Part shown: positions 8,246-16,896 of the stretch, one piece after another
Layout of the letters: the number at the start of each line of letters is the position of its first letter
How positions within the stretch are numbered: position 1 is the first letter of the stretch
DNA from: Mycobacterium persicum
GTDB lineage: Bacteria; Actinomycetota; Actinomycetes; Mycobacteriales; Mycobacteriaceae
Assembly: GCF_002086675.1 (NCBI RefSeq)
Contig: NZ_MVIF01000047.1
Location: 1 to 41,028 of the forward strand
DNA: 41,028 bases
Reading direction: 5' to 3'
Notes under the pieces: generated by a model
Database searches by the model: none
What the model was told of the DNA's origin: nothing
Seen by the model: the letters and a program-made list of their open reading frames with translations, nothing else
Made by a program: the position numbers and the translations under genes

Positions 8246-8407
8246 TCAGCCGGCGCCCCTTCTTGATGGCCGCGTCTTGTCTACGCCCGACGTCGACGCC
8301 GAACTGCGGCCGACGGTGCTCGACGTGGCGTCGGCCGACTTCGAATGGCCGCCACAACCGGCCAGCGCCACCAGCCCCAGCGCGGCCGCTGCCCTGACGA
8401 TTCTCAT
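8246..8407 (-). CDS. Very small putative lipoprotein (53 aa)
   Basis: Found by reading the minus strand between two larger genes. An excellent ribosome site, AAGGAGG, lies six bases before the ATG at 8407, and the frame runs 53 codons to a TGA at 8246. The peptide starts MRIVRAAAALGLVALAGCGG: a basic start, hydrophobic core and lipobox LAGC with Cys18, followed by a Ser/Thr-rich, then Arg-rich, tail. It would be lipidated at the membrane with only about 35 exposed residues. It starts 17 bases after the stop of the membrane protein gene, so the two probably share a transcript. A degraded longer lipoprotein is the alternative. No family recognised. Confidence 0.55.
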   Translation of the reverse strand: MRIVRAAAALGLVALAGCGGHSKSADATSSTVGRSSASTSGVDKTRPSRRGAG

Positions 8408-8424
8408 TCCAAGCCTCCTTCGGC

Positions 8425-9501
8425 TCAGGGCTCCGACAACAGCAACATGACCCGCCCGCCGGCCGACGGTGCGGGAAAGGCGTTTTCGTTGAATCCGTAG
8501 TACTTCCGCTGGGTCGCGGTCACGGCGTCGATCACCTTGCCGGTTGCGCTGACTTCGCCGTGGTGGACGTGGGCCATCATGCCCTTGAAATCCGGCACCG
8601 CCATCGAGTCGGCGAGCAGCAGCGCCTCACCGCCGGTCGGCAGCGTCACCAGGATTCCCGCTCCCGCGTAGTTGTTGCCGCCGCGGCCGGTCCCTTGCGG
8701 CGCCCAGTAGACGGGCTCCGACGCCACTTTGCCTGTCACGCGCCGATATTGGCCGGGATACTGCGTGTCGGCAACGGTGACGACGGGCAAGGCCGCGATG
8801 GTGCGCTGCTCCTTCAGCCACATGGCACCGAGCGGGATGCACACGATCGCATACATCAGCACCACCAGAACCAGCACGGGTTTCCAGGCGATTTCCCAGC
8901 CGAGGCGACGTTGGGAGATCGGCAGGCCCCGCAGTTGCTCGTCGAGCCGGCGGCGGCCGATGCGGAATACGTACCAGGCCAACGTGCGTGCCACCGCCAT
9001 GCAGGCCAGGATGATCAGCCCGACGATCCCGCAGACCCGGAAGTAGAAGGTGCTGTCGCCCTGGTTGACGGTCGCCGCGACCATCATGGCGGGAATGGGT
9101 GCGGTCAGCAGCAGCAGCAGTGCATAAGACGGGTGGCTGGTCAGGTAGGGATAGGTCACCGTCCAGGCCCGGTTTCCGCGGTAGACGGTAAATCCTCCGA
9201 CGTCGGCGTGCACCGTGGGCGTCCACGAACCCTGGGCGATGCGCGGCTTCACCAGGGAGCGTACGAACAAGAACCCGAAGACGAGCGCGACGACGAGGGC
9301 TCCCCAGAATGTGGCGTCGAGGCGCTCGCCGGTGCCGGGCACGCCGAAGGCGCCATGGATGTCGATGACCTTGCCGATGAAGAAGGCCAACGGCATGGCG
9401 AAGAACAGTTCCAGCAGCCAGACCTGGATCAGCTGCGGAATGCGGGAGCCGATTCGGTCGAAGGCCAGCACGCGTTGCCAAAGGAACCGCACGACGCCCA
9501 T
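8425..9501 (-). CDS. Polytopic membrane protein, unknown function
   Basis: A 358-residue protein with about five membrane segments: WLLELFFAMPLAFFIGKVI (about 28-46), ALVVALVFGFLFV (about 69-81), ALLLLLTAPIPAMMVAA (about 127-143), GIVGLIILACMAVA (about 159-172) and VLVLVVLMYAIVCIPLGA (about 208-225). A soluble C-terminal domain of about 125 residues follows, containing YWAPQGTGRGGNNYAGAG and AHVHHGEVSATGKVID. I recognise no enzyme motif. It may equal the membrane protein I recall next to the RvD2 molybdoenzyme in CDC1551, but that is uncertain. The start is the ATG at 9501, with only a weak AGGGTG upstream. The small lipoprotein gene follows in the same direction, and two more minus-strand genes lie upstream, so a four-gene transcript is plausible. 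Confidence 0.7.
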   Translation of the reverse strand: MGVVRFLWQRVLAFDRIGSRIPQLIQVWLLELFFAMPLAFFIGKVIDIHGAFGVPGTGERLDATFWGALVVALVFGFLFVRSLVKPRIAQGSWTPTVHADVGGFTVYRGNRAWTVTYPYLTSHPSYALLLLLTAPIPAMMVAATVNQGDSTFYFRVCGIVGLIILACMAVARTLAWYVFRIGRRRLDEQLRGLPISQRRLGWEIAWKPVLVLVVLMYAIVCIPLGAMWLKEQRTIAALPVVTVADTQYPGQYRRVTGKVASEPVYWAPQGTGRGGNNYAGAGILVTLPTGGEALLLADSMAVPDFKGMMAHVHHGEVSATGKVIDAVTATQRKYYGFNENAFPAPSAGGRVMLLLSEP

Positions 9502-9557
9502 GACGGGGCACCCTATCCACTCCGCGATACGGCTGAGCGGGATTTGGCTGAGAGGGC

Positions 9558-9941
9558 TCAGTACCGATAGCCGGTACTGGTGCCCAGAATCTCCACCGCC
9601 GCGTTGATGTTCGGGATGATCGTGGGCCCGTACCGGCTGACGATTTGTCCCAGAGCACGGGCGACGTGCGGACCGACGGCGCCGGCGGCCAGGAGGTCCT
9701 CGGCGATGACGATGCCGTTCACCAGGTGTGCGGCGACCAGCCGACCGTCGTGGGCAACTTCATAGCGCCAATCACCGATCTGGATCCGCTCCGGGTTCGA
9801 CCGGAACAGGCCGCGTCGTGCGGGTGTGTGAATCACTCCCGGAAGATTGGCGAAAACGTTGACCACCAAGGCGACTCCGCCGGGGCCGGCGAGCGCGGCC
9901 CCGATGGTCCGGCTCACCTGCTCGGCGTCGAAATGGGTCAT
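9558..9941 (-). CDS. Conserved mycobacterial protein, Rv1761c-like
   Basis: A 127-residue protein, the length I recall for Rv1761c. It has a hydrophobic N-terminal half (GAALAGPGGVALVVNVFANLPGV) that could be a membrane segment or a helix of a small alpha/beta domain, then IQIGDWRYEVAHDGRLVAAHLVNGIVIAEDLLAAGAVGPHVARAL. I know no reaction for it. Its ATG at 9941-9939 overlaps the TGA of the upstream gene as TGATG, so the two are almost certainly translationally coupled and work together. The upstream partner has two YbjQ-like domains. Confidence 0.7.
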   Translation of the reverse strand: MTHFDAEQVSRTIGAALAGPGGVALVVNVFANLPGVIHTPARRGLFRSNPERIQIGDWRYEVAHDGRLVAAHLVNGIVIAEDLLAAGAVGPHVARALGQIVSRYGPTIIPNINAAVEILGTSTGYRY

Positions 9942-10729
9942 CAGTTATCCATGGGCAAGACGAACGACGGCGTGATGGTTTCCCCGCTGCCGGTGCGGCG
10001 TACCGCGGTTCCGGCCGTGTAGTACTCCACCGTGTGCAGGCCCCACGCGTAGTTGGAGATGGCGAAATGCACGCCCACCACGCCGGTGGCACCGTCGCGC
10101 TCCGCCTCGCTCTGCATGCGCGACATCGCCAGTTCCCGCGCCTGGTAGTTGCCCTGAGTCCACTGCGGCATCTCCATATTGCGGCCGATCTGCTTCAGCG
10201 TCTGCATGAACCCCTGCACGGCGATGTGGAACACGCAATTGCCCATCACGAAGGCCACCGGCGCGTACCCCGATCGCAGCAGCGTCACCATGTCCTGCCC
10301 GGACAGGTGGCTGGAGAAGGCTTGCCCGTTGGGACGCCGAAATGCCCCGGGCTTGGCGGTGTAGCGCACCGCCGTGCCGACCGCCATGAACTCCAGATGC
10401 TCGCCGCCTTCACCGTGATGACGCCAGTTGAGCCGGACCCCGACGATCCCGTCCGCCTTGAGCGCATCGGCTTCGGCCTGCATGCGCGCCATCGCATTCC
10501 AGCGTGCCCGATAGGTCGCCTCGGTCAGCACGCCCAGTTCCTGTTGCTGCCGCATGCCGCTGAACTGGAAGCCGACGTGATAGACCGAGACACCCATGAC
10601 CAGCTCGATCGGTTCGAACCCGGCCCCGTGCAGCAGCGCGAACTCGTTGATCGACAAGTCGGAGGTGAATGACTTTTCGGCGTGCGACAAACGATCGCTG
10701 GCCACCGGATCGAGCGAACCTGGTTGCAT
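9941..10729 (-). CDS. Tandem YbjQ/DUF74-like domain protein, Rv1762c-like
   Basis: A 262-residue protein built of two related halves. The first (about 30-125) runs GFEPIELVMGVSVYHVGF, then AMARMQAEADALKADGIVGVRL and ending in VGTAVR. The second (about 140-250) runs GYAPVAFVMGNCVFHIA, then AMSRMQSEAERDGATGVVGVHF and ending in AGTAVRR. This is the pattern of the heavy-metal-binding-like YbjQ fold: a strand, a long helix with many Met/Glu, and a terminal strand. The duplication suggests a pseudo-oligomer of a fold that is normally pentameric. Its length equals what I recall of Rv1762c. The start is the ATG at 10729 with AGAAGGGAA upstream. It is coupled to the next gene by a TGATG overlap. Function unknown. 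Confidence 0.7.
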   Translation of the reverse strand: MQPGSLDPVASDRLSHAEKSFTSDLSINEFALLHGAGFEPIELVMGVSVYHVGFQFSGMRQQQELGVLTEATYRARWNAMARMQAEADALKADGIVGVRLNWRHHGEGGEHLEFMAVGTAVRYTAKPGAFRRPNGQAFSSHLSGQDMVTLLRSGYAPVAFVMGNCVFHIAVQGFMQTLKQIGRNMEMPQWTQGNYQARELAMSRMQSEAERDGATGVVGVHFAISNYAWGLHTVEYYTAGTAVRRTGSGETITPSFVLPMDN

Positions 10730-10891
10730 GTGCAGGCGTTCCCTTCTGTGGTTTGCGTCAGCGTACGACGAGTCCAGCGCCGGCGTCGGTGATATCCCGC
10801 CTCCGGCGCTTCCGCGTCGGTTACCGACGTCCTCAGGTGTCGCGGCGTCGCGCCACGAGGGCGTTGTGCGGCAAGCGATCTGGCCGGCCGC

Positions 10892-11086
10892 TCACCGGGA
10901 CAGGGTGATCGCCTGCTCCGGGCAGTTTTCCGCTCCCGTCACGGCCTGCCGCTCCAGCTCGCCCGAGACGTCCGCGACCCGCACGACGGAGTGTCCGACT
11001 TCGTCGGCGTCGAAGACGTCCGGCGCCAGGGTGTAGCAGCGGCCATGCCCGACGCAGCGATCGGCGTCGACCCAGACGTGCGTCAT
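10892..11086 (-). CDS. P450-associated 3Fe-4S ferredoxin
   Basis: A 64-residue small ferredoxin. Cluster ligands are Cys11, Cys17 and Cys55 (CVGHGRC, then ENCPEQAI). The position of the fourth ligand of 4Fe-4S ferredoxins is His14, the usual sign of the 3Fe-4S type that feeds electrons to actinobacterial P450s. The ATG at 11086 overlaps the P450 stop as ATGA, so the pair is co-translated and this is very likely the dedicated redox partner. A ferredoxin reductase is not encoded in the window. Confidence 0.9.
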   Translation of the reverse strand: MTHVWVDADRCVGHGRCYTLAPDVFDADEVGHSVVRVADVSGELERQAVTGAENCPEQAITLSR

Positions 11087-12273
11087 CGCGCGACCGGGAA
11101 CGTCAGCGGCAACGATTCCACCGACCGCAGGGCGGCGGTGTAAACCAGCTGGGTGCCGGGTTTGATGTCGTAAGCCGGGATGCGGCGGTGGAATTCGCGC
11201 AACGCCACCCGCAGCTCCATGCGCGCCAGGTGGGAACCGAGGCACCGATGCGGACCGCCACCGAACGCGCGGTGCCGGTTCGGGTTGCGGGTGAAGTCCA
11301 CTCGTTCCGGATCGGGGAACTCCGCCGGGTCGGTGTTGGCCGCGCCGAGTAGCGGGCTGACGCGTTCACCCTTGCGGATCGGGCATCCCCCCACTTCGAC
11401 GTCTTGCATGGCCACCCGGGCAACGCCGGGCACCGGCGTCTCCCAGCGCAATAGCTCCTCAACCGCATGCGGCAGGACGTCGGGCTGCTCGATGAGTTGT
11501 CGACGATGGTCGGGGTGTCGCGCCAGGTAGACGAAGAAGCAGTCGAGCGAGTCGGTGACCGTGTCCAGGCCCGCGATCAGGAACAGGAAGCAGATGTCGA
11601 GCAGCTCCTCGCGGGATAGCGGTTGGCCGGCCGGCCCCTCTAGTCCTTTGACGTTGGCCGCGATCATCGCTGACAGCACGTCGTCTCGCGGGTTGGCGAT
11701 GTGGTCGTCGATCGCGCGGTCGAAGTAGTCGTAGATCTGTTGCGCCACGGCTGCCGACGCCTCGTGGCGGTCGTCGTAGCCGGTGGAGCCCGCGGGACGG
11801 ATGACGCCGTCCTTCCACTCCAGGAATCTGTCGAGGTCGTCCAGGGGAAGGCCCAGCAGTTGCAGGAAGACGGTGCACGGCAGCGGCACCGCGAACTCGG
11901 CATGGAAGTCGCATTCACCGCGGCCGGCGAACCGGTCGATCATCTCGTTCACCAGCGCGGTGACGTGGGGTTCGCGCCGAGCCATCTCCCGCGGGGTGAA
12001 CAGCGGATCGAGGATACGGCGGTACTTGGCGTGTTCGGGCGGGTCGATTTGGAGCGGGATCAGCGGCCGCAGGTTACCGAGATCGACGGCATCCATGTTG
12101 GAGGAGAACAGGTCAGTGCGTTTGAGCGCCATCTCGATGTCGGCAAGCCGGCTCAGAACCACCGCCTGCGGCGCCCGGAACACCGGCGTCGACTCCCGCA
12201 GCGCCTTGTACATCGGTTGTGGTTCGGCGATGCCGGTGACCGCCTGATCGACATACCCCTCGGTTTCTGTCAT
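11083..12273 (-). CDS. Cytochrome P450 monooxygenase
   Basis: A 396-residue soluble bacterial class I P450. The oxygen-activating I-helix motif AGLDT is at 234-238, the K-helix EELLR at 272-276, and the heme loop FGGGPHRCLG at 337-346 with the proximal Cys344. The start is the ATG at 12273 (MTETEG); an extension upstream lacks a ribosome site. It is coupled by an ATGA overlap to its ferredoxin. The CYP family cannot be fixed by eye. It begins the left part of the catabolic block, so hydroxylation of a lipid, terpenoid or steroid-like substrate is a reasonable inference. Its upstream region (12274-12378) is AT-rich and may bind the TetR regulator encoded nearby. Confidence 0.92.
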   Translation of the reverse strand: MTETEGYVDQAVTGIAEPQPMYKALRESTPVFRAPQAVVLSRLADIEMALKRTDLFSSNMDAVDLGNLRPLIPLQIDPPEHAKYRRILDPLFTPREMARREPHVTALVNEMIDRFAGRGECDFHAEFAVPLPCTVFLQLLGLPLDDLDRFLEWKDGVIRPAGSTGYDDRHEASAAVAQQIYDYFDRAIDDHIANPRDDVLSAMIAANVKGLEGPAGQPLSREELLDICFLFLIAGLDTVTDSLDCFFVYLARHPDHRRQLIEQPDVLPHAVEELLRWETPVPGVARVAMQDVEVGGCPIRKGERVSPLLGAANTDPAEFPDPERVDFTRNPNRHRAFGGGPHRCLGSHLARMELRVALREFHRRIPAYDIKPGTQLVYTAALRSVESLPLTFPVAR

Positions 12274-12321
12274 GCAGATAGCGTGGCACCGGCGCGCGGA
12301 GGGGGGCAATGCCTGCGGGGT

Positions 12322-12360
12322 CCTTTATATTGCAAAAATACGTAACTTACCGACGTTGAG
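12322..12360 (-). promoter_or_regulatory. AT-rich candidate promoter of the P450-ferredoxin pair
   Basis: In a GC-rich setting this stretch reads, on the minus strand, GTAAGTTACGTATTTTTGCA followed by ATATAAAGG. TATTTT or TATAAA could serve as a -10. GTAAGTTAC is a short dyad with arms GTAA and TTAC that could bind a regulator. No -35 is recognisable, so the assignment is tentative. Confidence 0.35.
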
Positions 12361-12378
12361 GTATCGTCGCTGCCGCGC

Positions 12379-12855
12379 TCACCCGGAAGTCGGTTCGTGT
12401 CGCTGGCCGCCGCGCCGTTTGCGGGCCAGGGAGGTGACGCTGCGCAGCGCGCCGCGAAGCGCGTAACCGGCTGCCACCACCGACAACACGATCAGCACGA
12501 TGAACGTCGGCAGCCAGTTGCTGCGGCTGTGGTTGACCTCCCACCAGATGACGGTGAACAGCACCGCGCACAGCAACAGCACGATGTCGCGCCAGTTGCC
12601 CTGGTAGGACATTGCGGCTTTGCGCAGTGCGCGACTTCGGTCGGCGGCGTCCACCAGGTCGCCGATGCGCTCGTTGATCGTGCGCTCCAGATCGGCGCGT
12701 TGCGGGGCGTCGGCGGGAAGCCGGTCGAGCAGGTCCATGTCCTGCTTGAGCTGGCCGCGAAAGTCGGTGCCCTTGAATTGCCCGGCCGCGACGGCCAGCA
12801 TGACACCACCGAAGACGGGCGCACTGCCCAATGCGAGCTCTCGCAGACCCGACAC
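12379..12855 (-). CDS. Small membrane protein, unknown function
   Basis: A 158-residue protein. The start is decided by the ribosome site GGAGGAGG, which ends six bases before a GTG at 12855; the longer open frame has no such site. Three hydrophobic segments are visible: SAPVFGGVMLAVAAG near the N-terminus, DIVLLLCAVLFTVIWWEV near 95-112 and FIVLIVLSVVAAGYAL near 122-138. Between the first and second lies a charged helical stretch (QLKQDMDLLDRLPADAPQRA), which may form a short coiled coil in the cytoplasm. The C-terminus is basic. No family recognised. It lies upstream of the P450 in the same direction with a 105-base gap, so a separate promoter is likely. Confidence 0.65.
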   Translation of the reverse strand: MSGLRELALGSAPVFGGVMLAVAAGQFKGTDFRGQLKQDMDLLDRLPADAPQRADLERTINERIGDLVDAADRSRALRKAAMSYQGNWRDIVLLLCAVLFTVIWWEVNHSRSNWLPTFIVLIVLSVVAAGYALRGALRSVTSLARKRRGGQRHEPTSG

Positions 12856-13264
12856 CTGTTTCCTCCTCCGGACCCAGACCGCCACCGTCGGCCGAATGCG
12901 GATTGCCGAGCCCGAAGAGGTGCGGCAACCGTGGCACTGTTGACCGGTCGAGAGCCCTTTACGTGATCCGAGCAGGACTATAGGCGCTGAGCGGTCGGTT
13001 CACTGGTCTCGGGTGGTGGCCGATAACCCGGGCCCCGGCATCGCCGGTGGCGTCGACGACGGAGGTCGCGGATCCCGGTGCACGACCCAACTTTCCGCGG
13101 CCCGGTGGCTTGGAGCCGTCTAAAGTCCAAATCGCGCTGTCGGCAATGGGTTTGAATTACCGCGGCGCCGAAGCCCGGATCGCCACCGTGGCGGTCGAGG
13201 TGGGCGGACTTCGCTGACATGCGGTGCTAGCCGCGCGACGAGCGTTGCCACTAACATCGCATGA
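12856..13264. other. Divergent intergenic region before the TetR gene
   Basis: This 409-base gap separates the minus-strand membrane protein from the plus-strand TetR regulator. No convincing gene lies in it. TAACAT at 13252-13257 is a possible -10 box; with normal spacing the transcript would begin at or next to the ATG at 13265, so the TetR mRNA could be leaderless. No clear operator dyad was seen. Confidence 0.4.
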
Positions 13265-13894
13265 ATGGCTGAGGCGGGCATAGCGGGGCGGCGTGCCAAC
13301 AAGCGCGGCCTCGCAACGCGCGAAAGCATGCTCGAGGCTGCGATACGGTCGTTGGCCACCGGCGAACCCGGGGCCGCGTCGGCCAATCGCATCGCCAAGG
13401 ACAGCGGCGCCACCTGGGGCGCGGTCAAGTACCAATTCGGCGACATCGACGGGTTGTGGGCCGCAGTTCTGCACCGCACGGCGGCGCGGCGGGGCACGTT
13501 TGGGTCGAATGCAGTCTCCAGCGGTCCGCTTCACGAACGGGTTTCGGGCATTATCAACACTTTGTACGAGGGGCTGACCTCGACCGATTCCCGTGCGATC
13601 GAGACGCTTCGTCGCGCCCTGCCCAACAACCGTGCCGAACTCGAGCGGCACTATCCCCGAACCGCTGCCGAGCTGGCGTCGTGGCAGCGGAGCTGGGCCA
13701 CGACCTGCCAGAAAGCATTCGCGGATATGGATGTCGATCCCGGCCGGGTACGCGAGGTCGCCGCGTTCATCCCGGGAGCGATGCGCGGCATCACCTCCGA
13801 AAGACAGTTGGGTACCTACTCCGACCTCGATCAGGCCCGCCGCGGGTTGACCAACGCGATCGTCGCCTATCTGCAAAACTCTGGGGCACAGTGA
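13265..13894 (+). CDS. TetR-family transcriptional regulator
   Basis: A 209-residue regulator. The N-terminal helix-turn-helix runs from about residue 15 to 62: LATRESMLEAAIRSLATG, then ANRIAKDSGATWGAVKYQFGDIDGLW, where YQFGDIDGLW is the characteristic TetR helix-3/4 junction (usually Y-x-F-x-x-K-x-x-L). The remainder is a helical ligand-binding and dimerisation domain. No ribosome site precedes the ATG, in keeping with a possible leaderless transcript. It is surrounded by P450, methyltransferase and acyl-CoA dehydrogenase genes, so it probably controls part of the catabolic block; its effector could be the pathway substrate or a CoA thioester. This is inference. Confidence 0.85.
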   Translation: MAEAGIAGRRANKRGLATRESMLEAAIRSLATGEPGAASANRIAKDSGATWGAVKYQFGDIDGLWAAVLHRTAARRGTFGSNAVSSGPLHERVSGIINTLYEGLTSTDSRAIETLRRALPNNRAELERHYPRTAAELASWQRSWATTCQKAFADMDVDPGRVREVAAFIPGAMRGITSERQLGTYSDLDQARRGLTNAIVAYLQNSGAQ

Positions 13895-14016
13895 CTTTCG
13901 CGAGAGAGCCCGGAATCGTGCGCTCGGCGTGCTGCCGACGGTCAGAACCGACGGCCGGACGAGTGGGCTCGGCTGGTACACCAGGCTATCTGCATACCGG
14001 TCCGGCGTAACAGGTT

Positions 14017-14562
14017 GTGGCCGAGCAGGATCGCCGCAGCTGGGACGAGCGGTACAGCAGTCAGGGACCGCCGGCACTCGACGCTGTCGGTCCGCCCAGC
14101 GCCTTTGGATGTCACGCGGACGTATTCCCAACCGCGGGAAAGGCTCTCGATCTGGCCTGCGGTCCGGGGCTGGGCGCGGTCTGGTTAGCACGCCGAGGCT
14201 TGCAGGTGTGGGGAGTGGACATCTCTACGGTGGCGATTGGCCAGGCACGGGATTTGGCCGAGCGTTGCGGGCTTGCCGATCGCTGTCGATTCGACGTGGT
14301 CGACCTGGACGCAGGTTTGCCGCCCGGGCCACCCGTCGACGTGGTCGTGTGCCATAAGTTCCTCGATCCTCGCCTGGACCGGCCGATAGTCGCGCGATTG
14401 GCACCGGGCGGGTTGCTGGCCATCGCCGTGCTCAGTGAGGTCGGCGCAGCCGCGGGGCCCTTCCGCGCCGGGCGAGGCCAGCTCCGGGCGTCGTTTGCCG
14501 GACTGGATGTGATTGCCGCCGGGGAAGGCCGGGGGCAGGCCTGGCTGTTGGCGCGGGCCTAG
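14017..14562 (+). CDS. SAM-dependent class I methyltransferase
   Basis: A 181-residue protein with a single Rossmann-like methyltransferase domain. Motif I is LDLACGPGLGAVWLA at about 44-58, and the acidic residue ending beta-2 is in GVDIS. The post-motif CRFDVVDLDAG and VDVVVCHKFLD correspond to the adenine-binding loop and motif IV. The N-terminus WDERYSSQGPP is typical of TehB/small SAM methyltransferases. The start is a GTG at 14017 with a weak ribosome site. The substrate is unknown; the short length leaves little room for a specificity cap, which suggests a small-molecule acceptor. Confidence 0.8.
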   Translation: MAEQDRRSWDERYSSQGPPALDAVGPPSAFGCHADVFPTAGKALDLACGPGLGAVWLARRGLQVWGVDISTVAIGQARDLAERCGLADRCRFDVVDLDAGLPPGPPVDVVVCHKFLDPRLDRPIVARLAPGGLLAIAVLSEVGAAAGPFRAGRGQLRASFAGLDVIAAGEGRGQAWLLARA

Positions 14563-14816
14563 CTGTCAGCCTCGGTGCGCCGGGACTGTGAAAACCCTTG
14601 TGTACTGCAATGATAGTCCGCGCCATCGTGGTAACTGTGGACGCCAGGTGGTGCGGTGCCGACGGTATCGGCAGCGCCGGTCGGGATGTCGTCGGCGACA
14701 CCGGTGCCGCGGCGCGTTCGGGGAGCATGCCGGGCTTTTTGCCGAATCCACCGCCAACGATCGGAAACTATGCGAACCTGAACCGATATTGCGCGGAGCA
14801 ACATCAGGGGGCAGTC

Positions 14817-15980
<1,164 letters not shown>

Positions 15981-16011
15981 GCGCACGCCTGCGTCGGGTA
16001 CTGTCACCAGC

Positions 16012-16854
16012 ATGCAACGGCGCGTCCTCGAAGCGACCATTTATGAGCGCGAACCACCGATCGCGCGAATCATCCTGAACCGGGTCGACAAGGCCAACAC
16101 CAAGGATGCGGTCCTGGTCACCGAAGTCGATGCGTGCCTGCACGAGGCCGACCGCGATAAAGAGGTCAAGGTCGTCATCCTCAAGGCCAACGGAAAAGGG
16201 TTCTGTGGCGGGCACGTGGCACGCTGGGGTCCGGACGAAAACCCTTACCCGGATTTCGGCAACACCTTCGAGGAGCTGTACAGGGGCACCGCCGACCTGT
16301 TCCTGTGGCCCACGCTGTATCTGTGGGAATTCCCCAAGCCGACGATCTCCCAGATCCACGGCTACTGCGTGGGCGGCGGCATCTATCTTGGCCTGTTGAC
16401 CGACTTCTGCGTCGCGTCCGAGGACGCGTACTTCCAGATGCCGCTTGCCCAAAGCCTCGGCGAGCCCGGCGGGCACACCATGATCGAGCCGTGGTTGCTG
16501 ATGAATTGGCACCGCACCATGGACTGGCTGCTGCTGGCGCCGACGTTGTCGGCGCAGCAAGCCCTCGACTGGGGTCTGCTCAACCGGGTGGTGCCCCGCC
16601 AAGACCTGGAAGCCACGGTCGAGGAGATGGCACGCAAGATCGCGCGGATCCCGCTCACCACGCTGATGGCGGTGAAGAACAACGTCAAGCGAGCCTGGGA
16701 ACTGATGGGTATGCGGGTGCACCTGCAGGTCAGCCATATTCTGACCAACATGGTCGGCGCCGCCTCCGATGTTCAGGCCCGCCGCGCCGAGCTGATGCGG
16801 TCAGGGCTGACGCCGCGCGATTTCGTCGATGATTCCGGCCTGCCGCCAACGTGA
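16012..16854 (+). CDS. Enoyl-CoA hydratase/isomerase (crotonase) family protein
   Basis: A 280-residue crotonase-fold protein. The oxyanion-hole segments are visible: ANGKGFCGGH (about 60-69) and HGYCVGGGIYLGL (about 116-128). The two glutamates that carry out hydration in classical enoyl-CoA hydratase seem missing: the region reads FQMPLAQSLGEPGGHTMIEP, and the later helix RTMDWLLLAPT also lacks a matching Glu. It may therefore be an isomerase, hydrolase or ring-opening member. It is plainly a paralogue of the crotonase at 21239; both share ANGKGFC, HGYCVGGG and RAWELMGMRVH. It lies 31 bases after fadE, in the same operon. Its stop codon is inside a perfect inverted repeat shared with the convergent flavoprotein gene. 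Confidence 0.85.
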   Translation: MQRRVLEATIYEREPPIARIILNRVDKANTKDAVLVTEVDACLHEADRDKEVKVVILKANGKGFCGGHVARWGPDENPYPDFGNTFEELYRGTADLFLWPTLYLWEFPKPTISQIHGYCVGGGIYLGLLTDFCVASEDAYFQMPLAQSLGEPGGHTMIEPWLLMNWHRTMDWLLLAPTLSAQQALDWGLLNRVVPRQDLEATVEEMARKIARIPLTTLMAVKNNVKRAWELMGMRVHLQVSHILTNMVGAASDVQARRAELMRSGLTPRDFVDDSGLPPT

Positions 16855-16896
16855 CGCTGCAGTCACATTCGCAGCCGAGCGTGACTGCAGCGTCAC
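16851..16896. terminator. Perfect 16-bp inverted repeat between convergent genes (bidirectional terminator)
   Basis: GTGACGCTGCAGTCAC at 16851-16866 is repeated in perfect inverse as GTGACTGCAGCGTCAC at 16881-16896, with a 14-base loop. The plus-strand crotonase stop (16852-16854) lies in the left arm and the minus-strand flavoprotein stop (16893-16895) in the mirrored place of the right arm. A strong hairpin forms on either transcript. There is no U-tract, as is common in mycobacteria. Confidence 0.75.

Noticed and set aside
12978..13220. 80-codon minus-strand open frame in the gap before the TetR gene
   Set aside because: Arg/Pro-rich composition without a ribosome site or recognisable fold; looks like GC-driven open frame.
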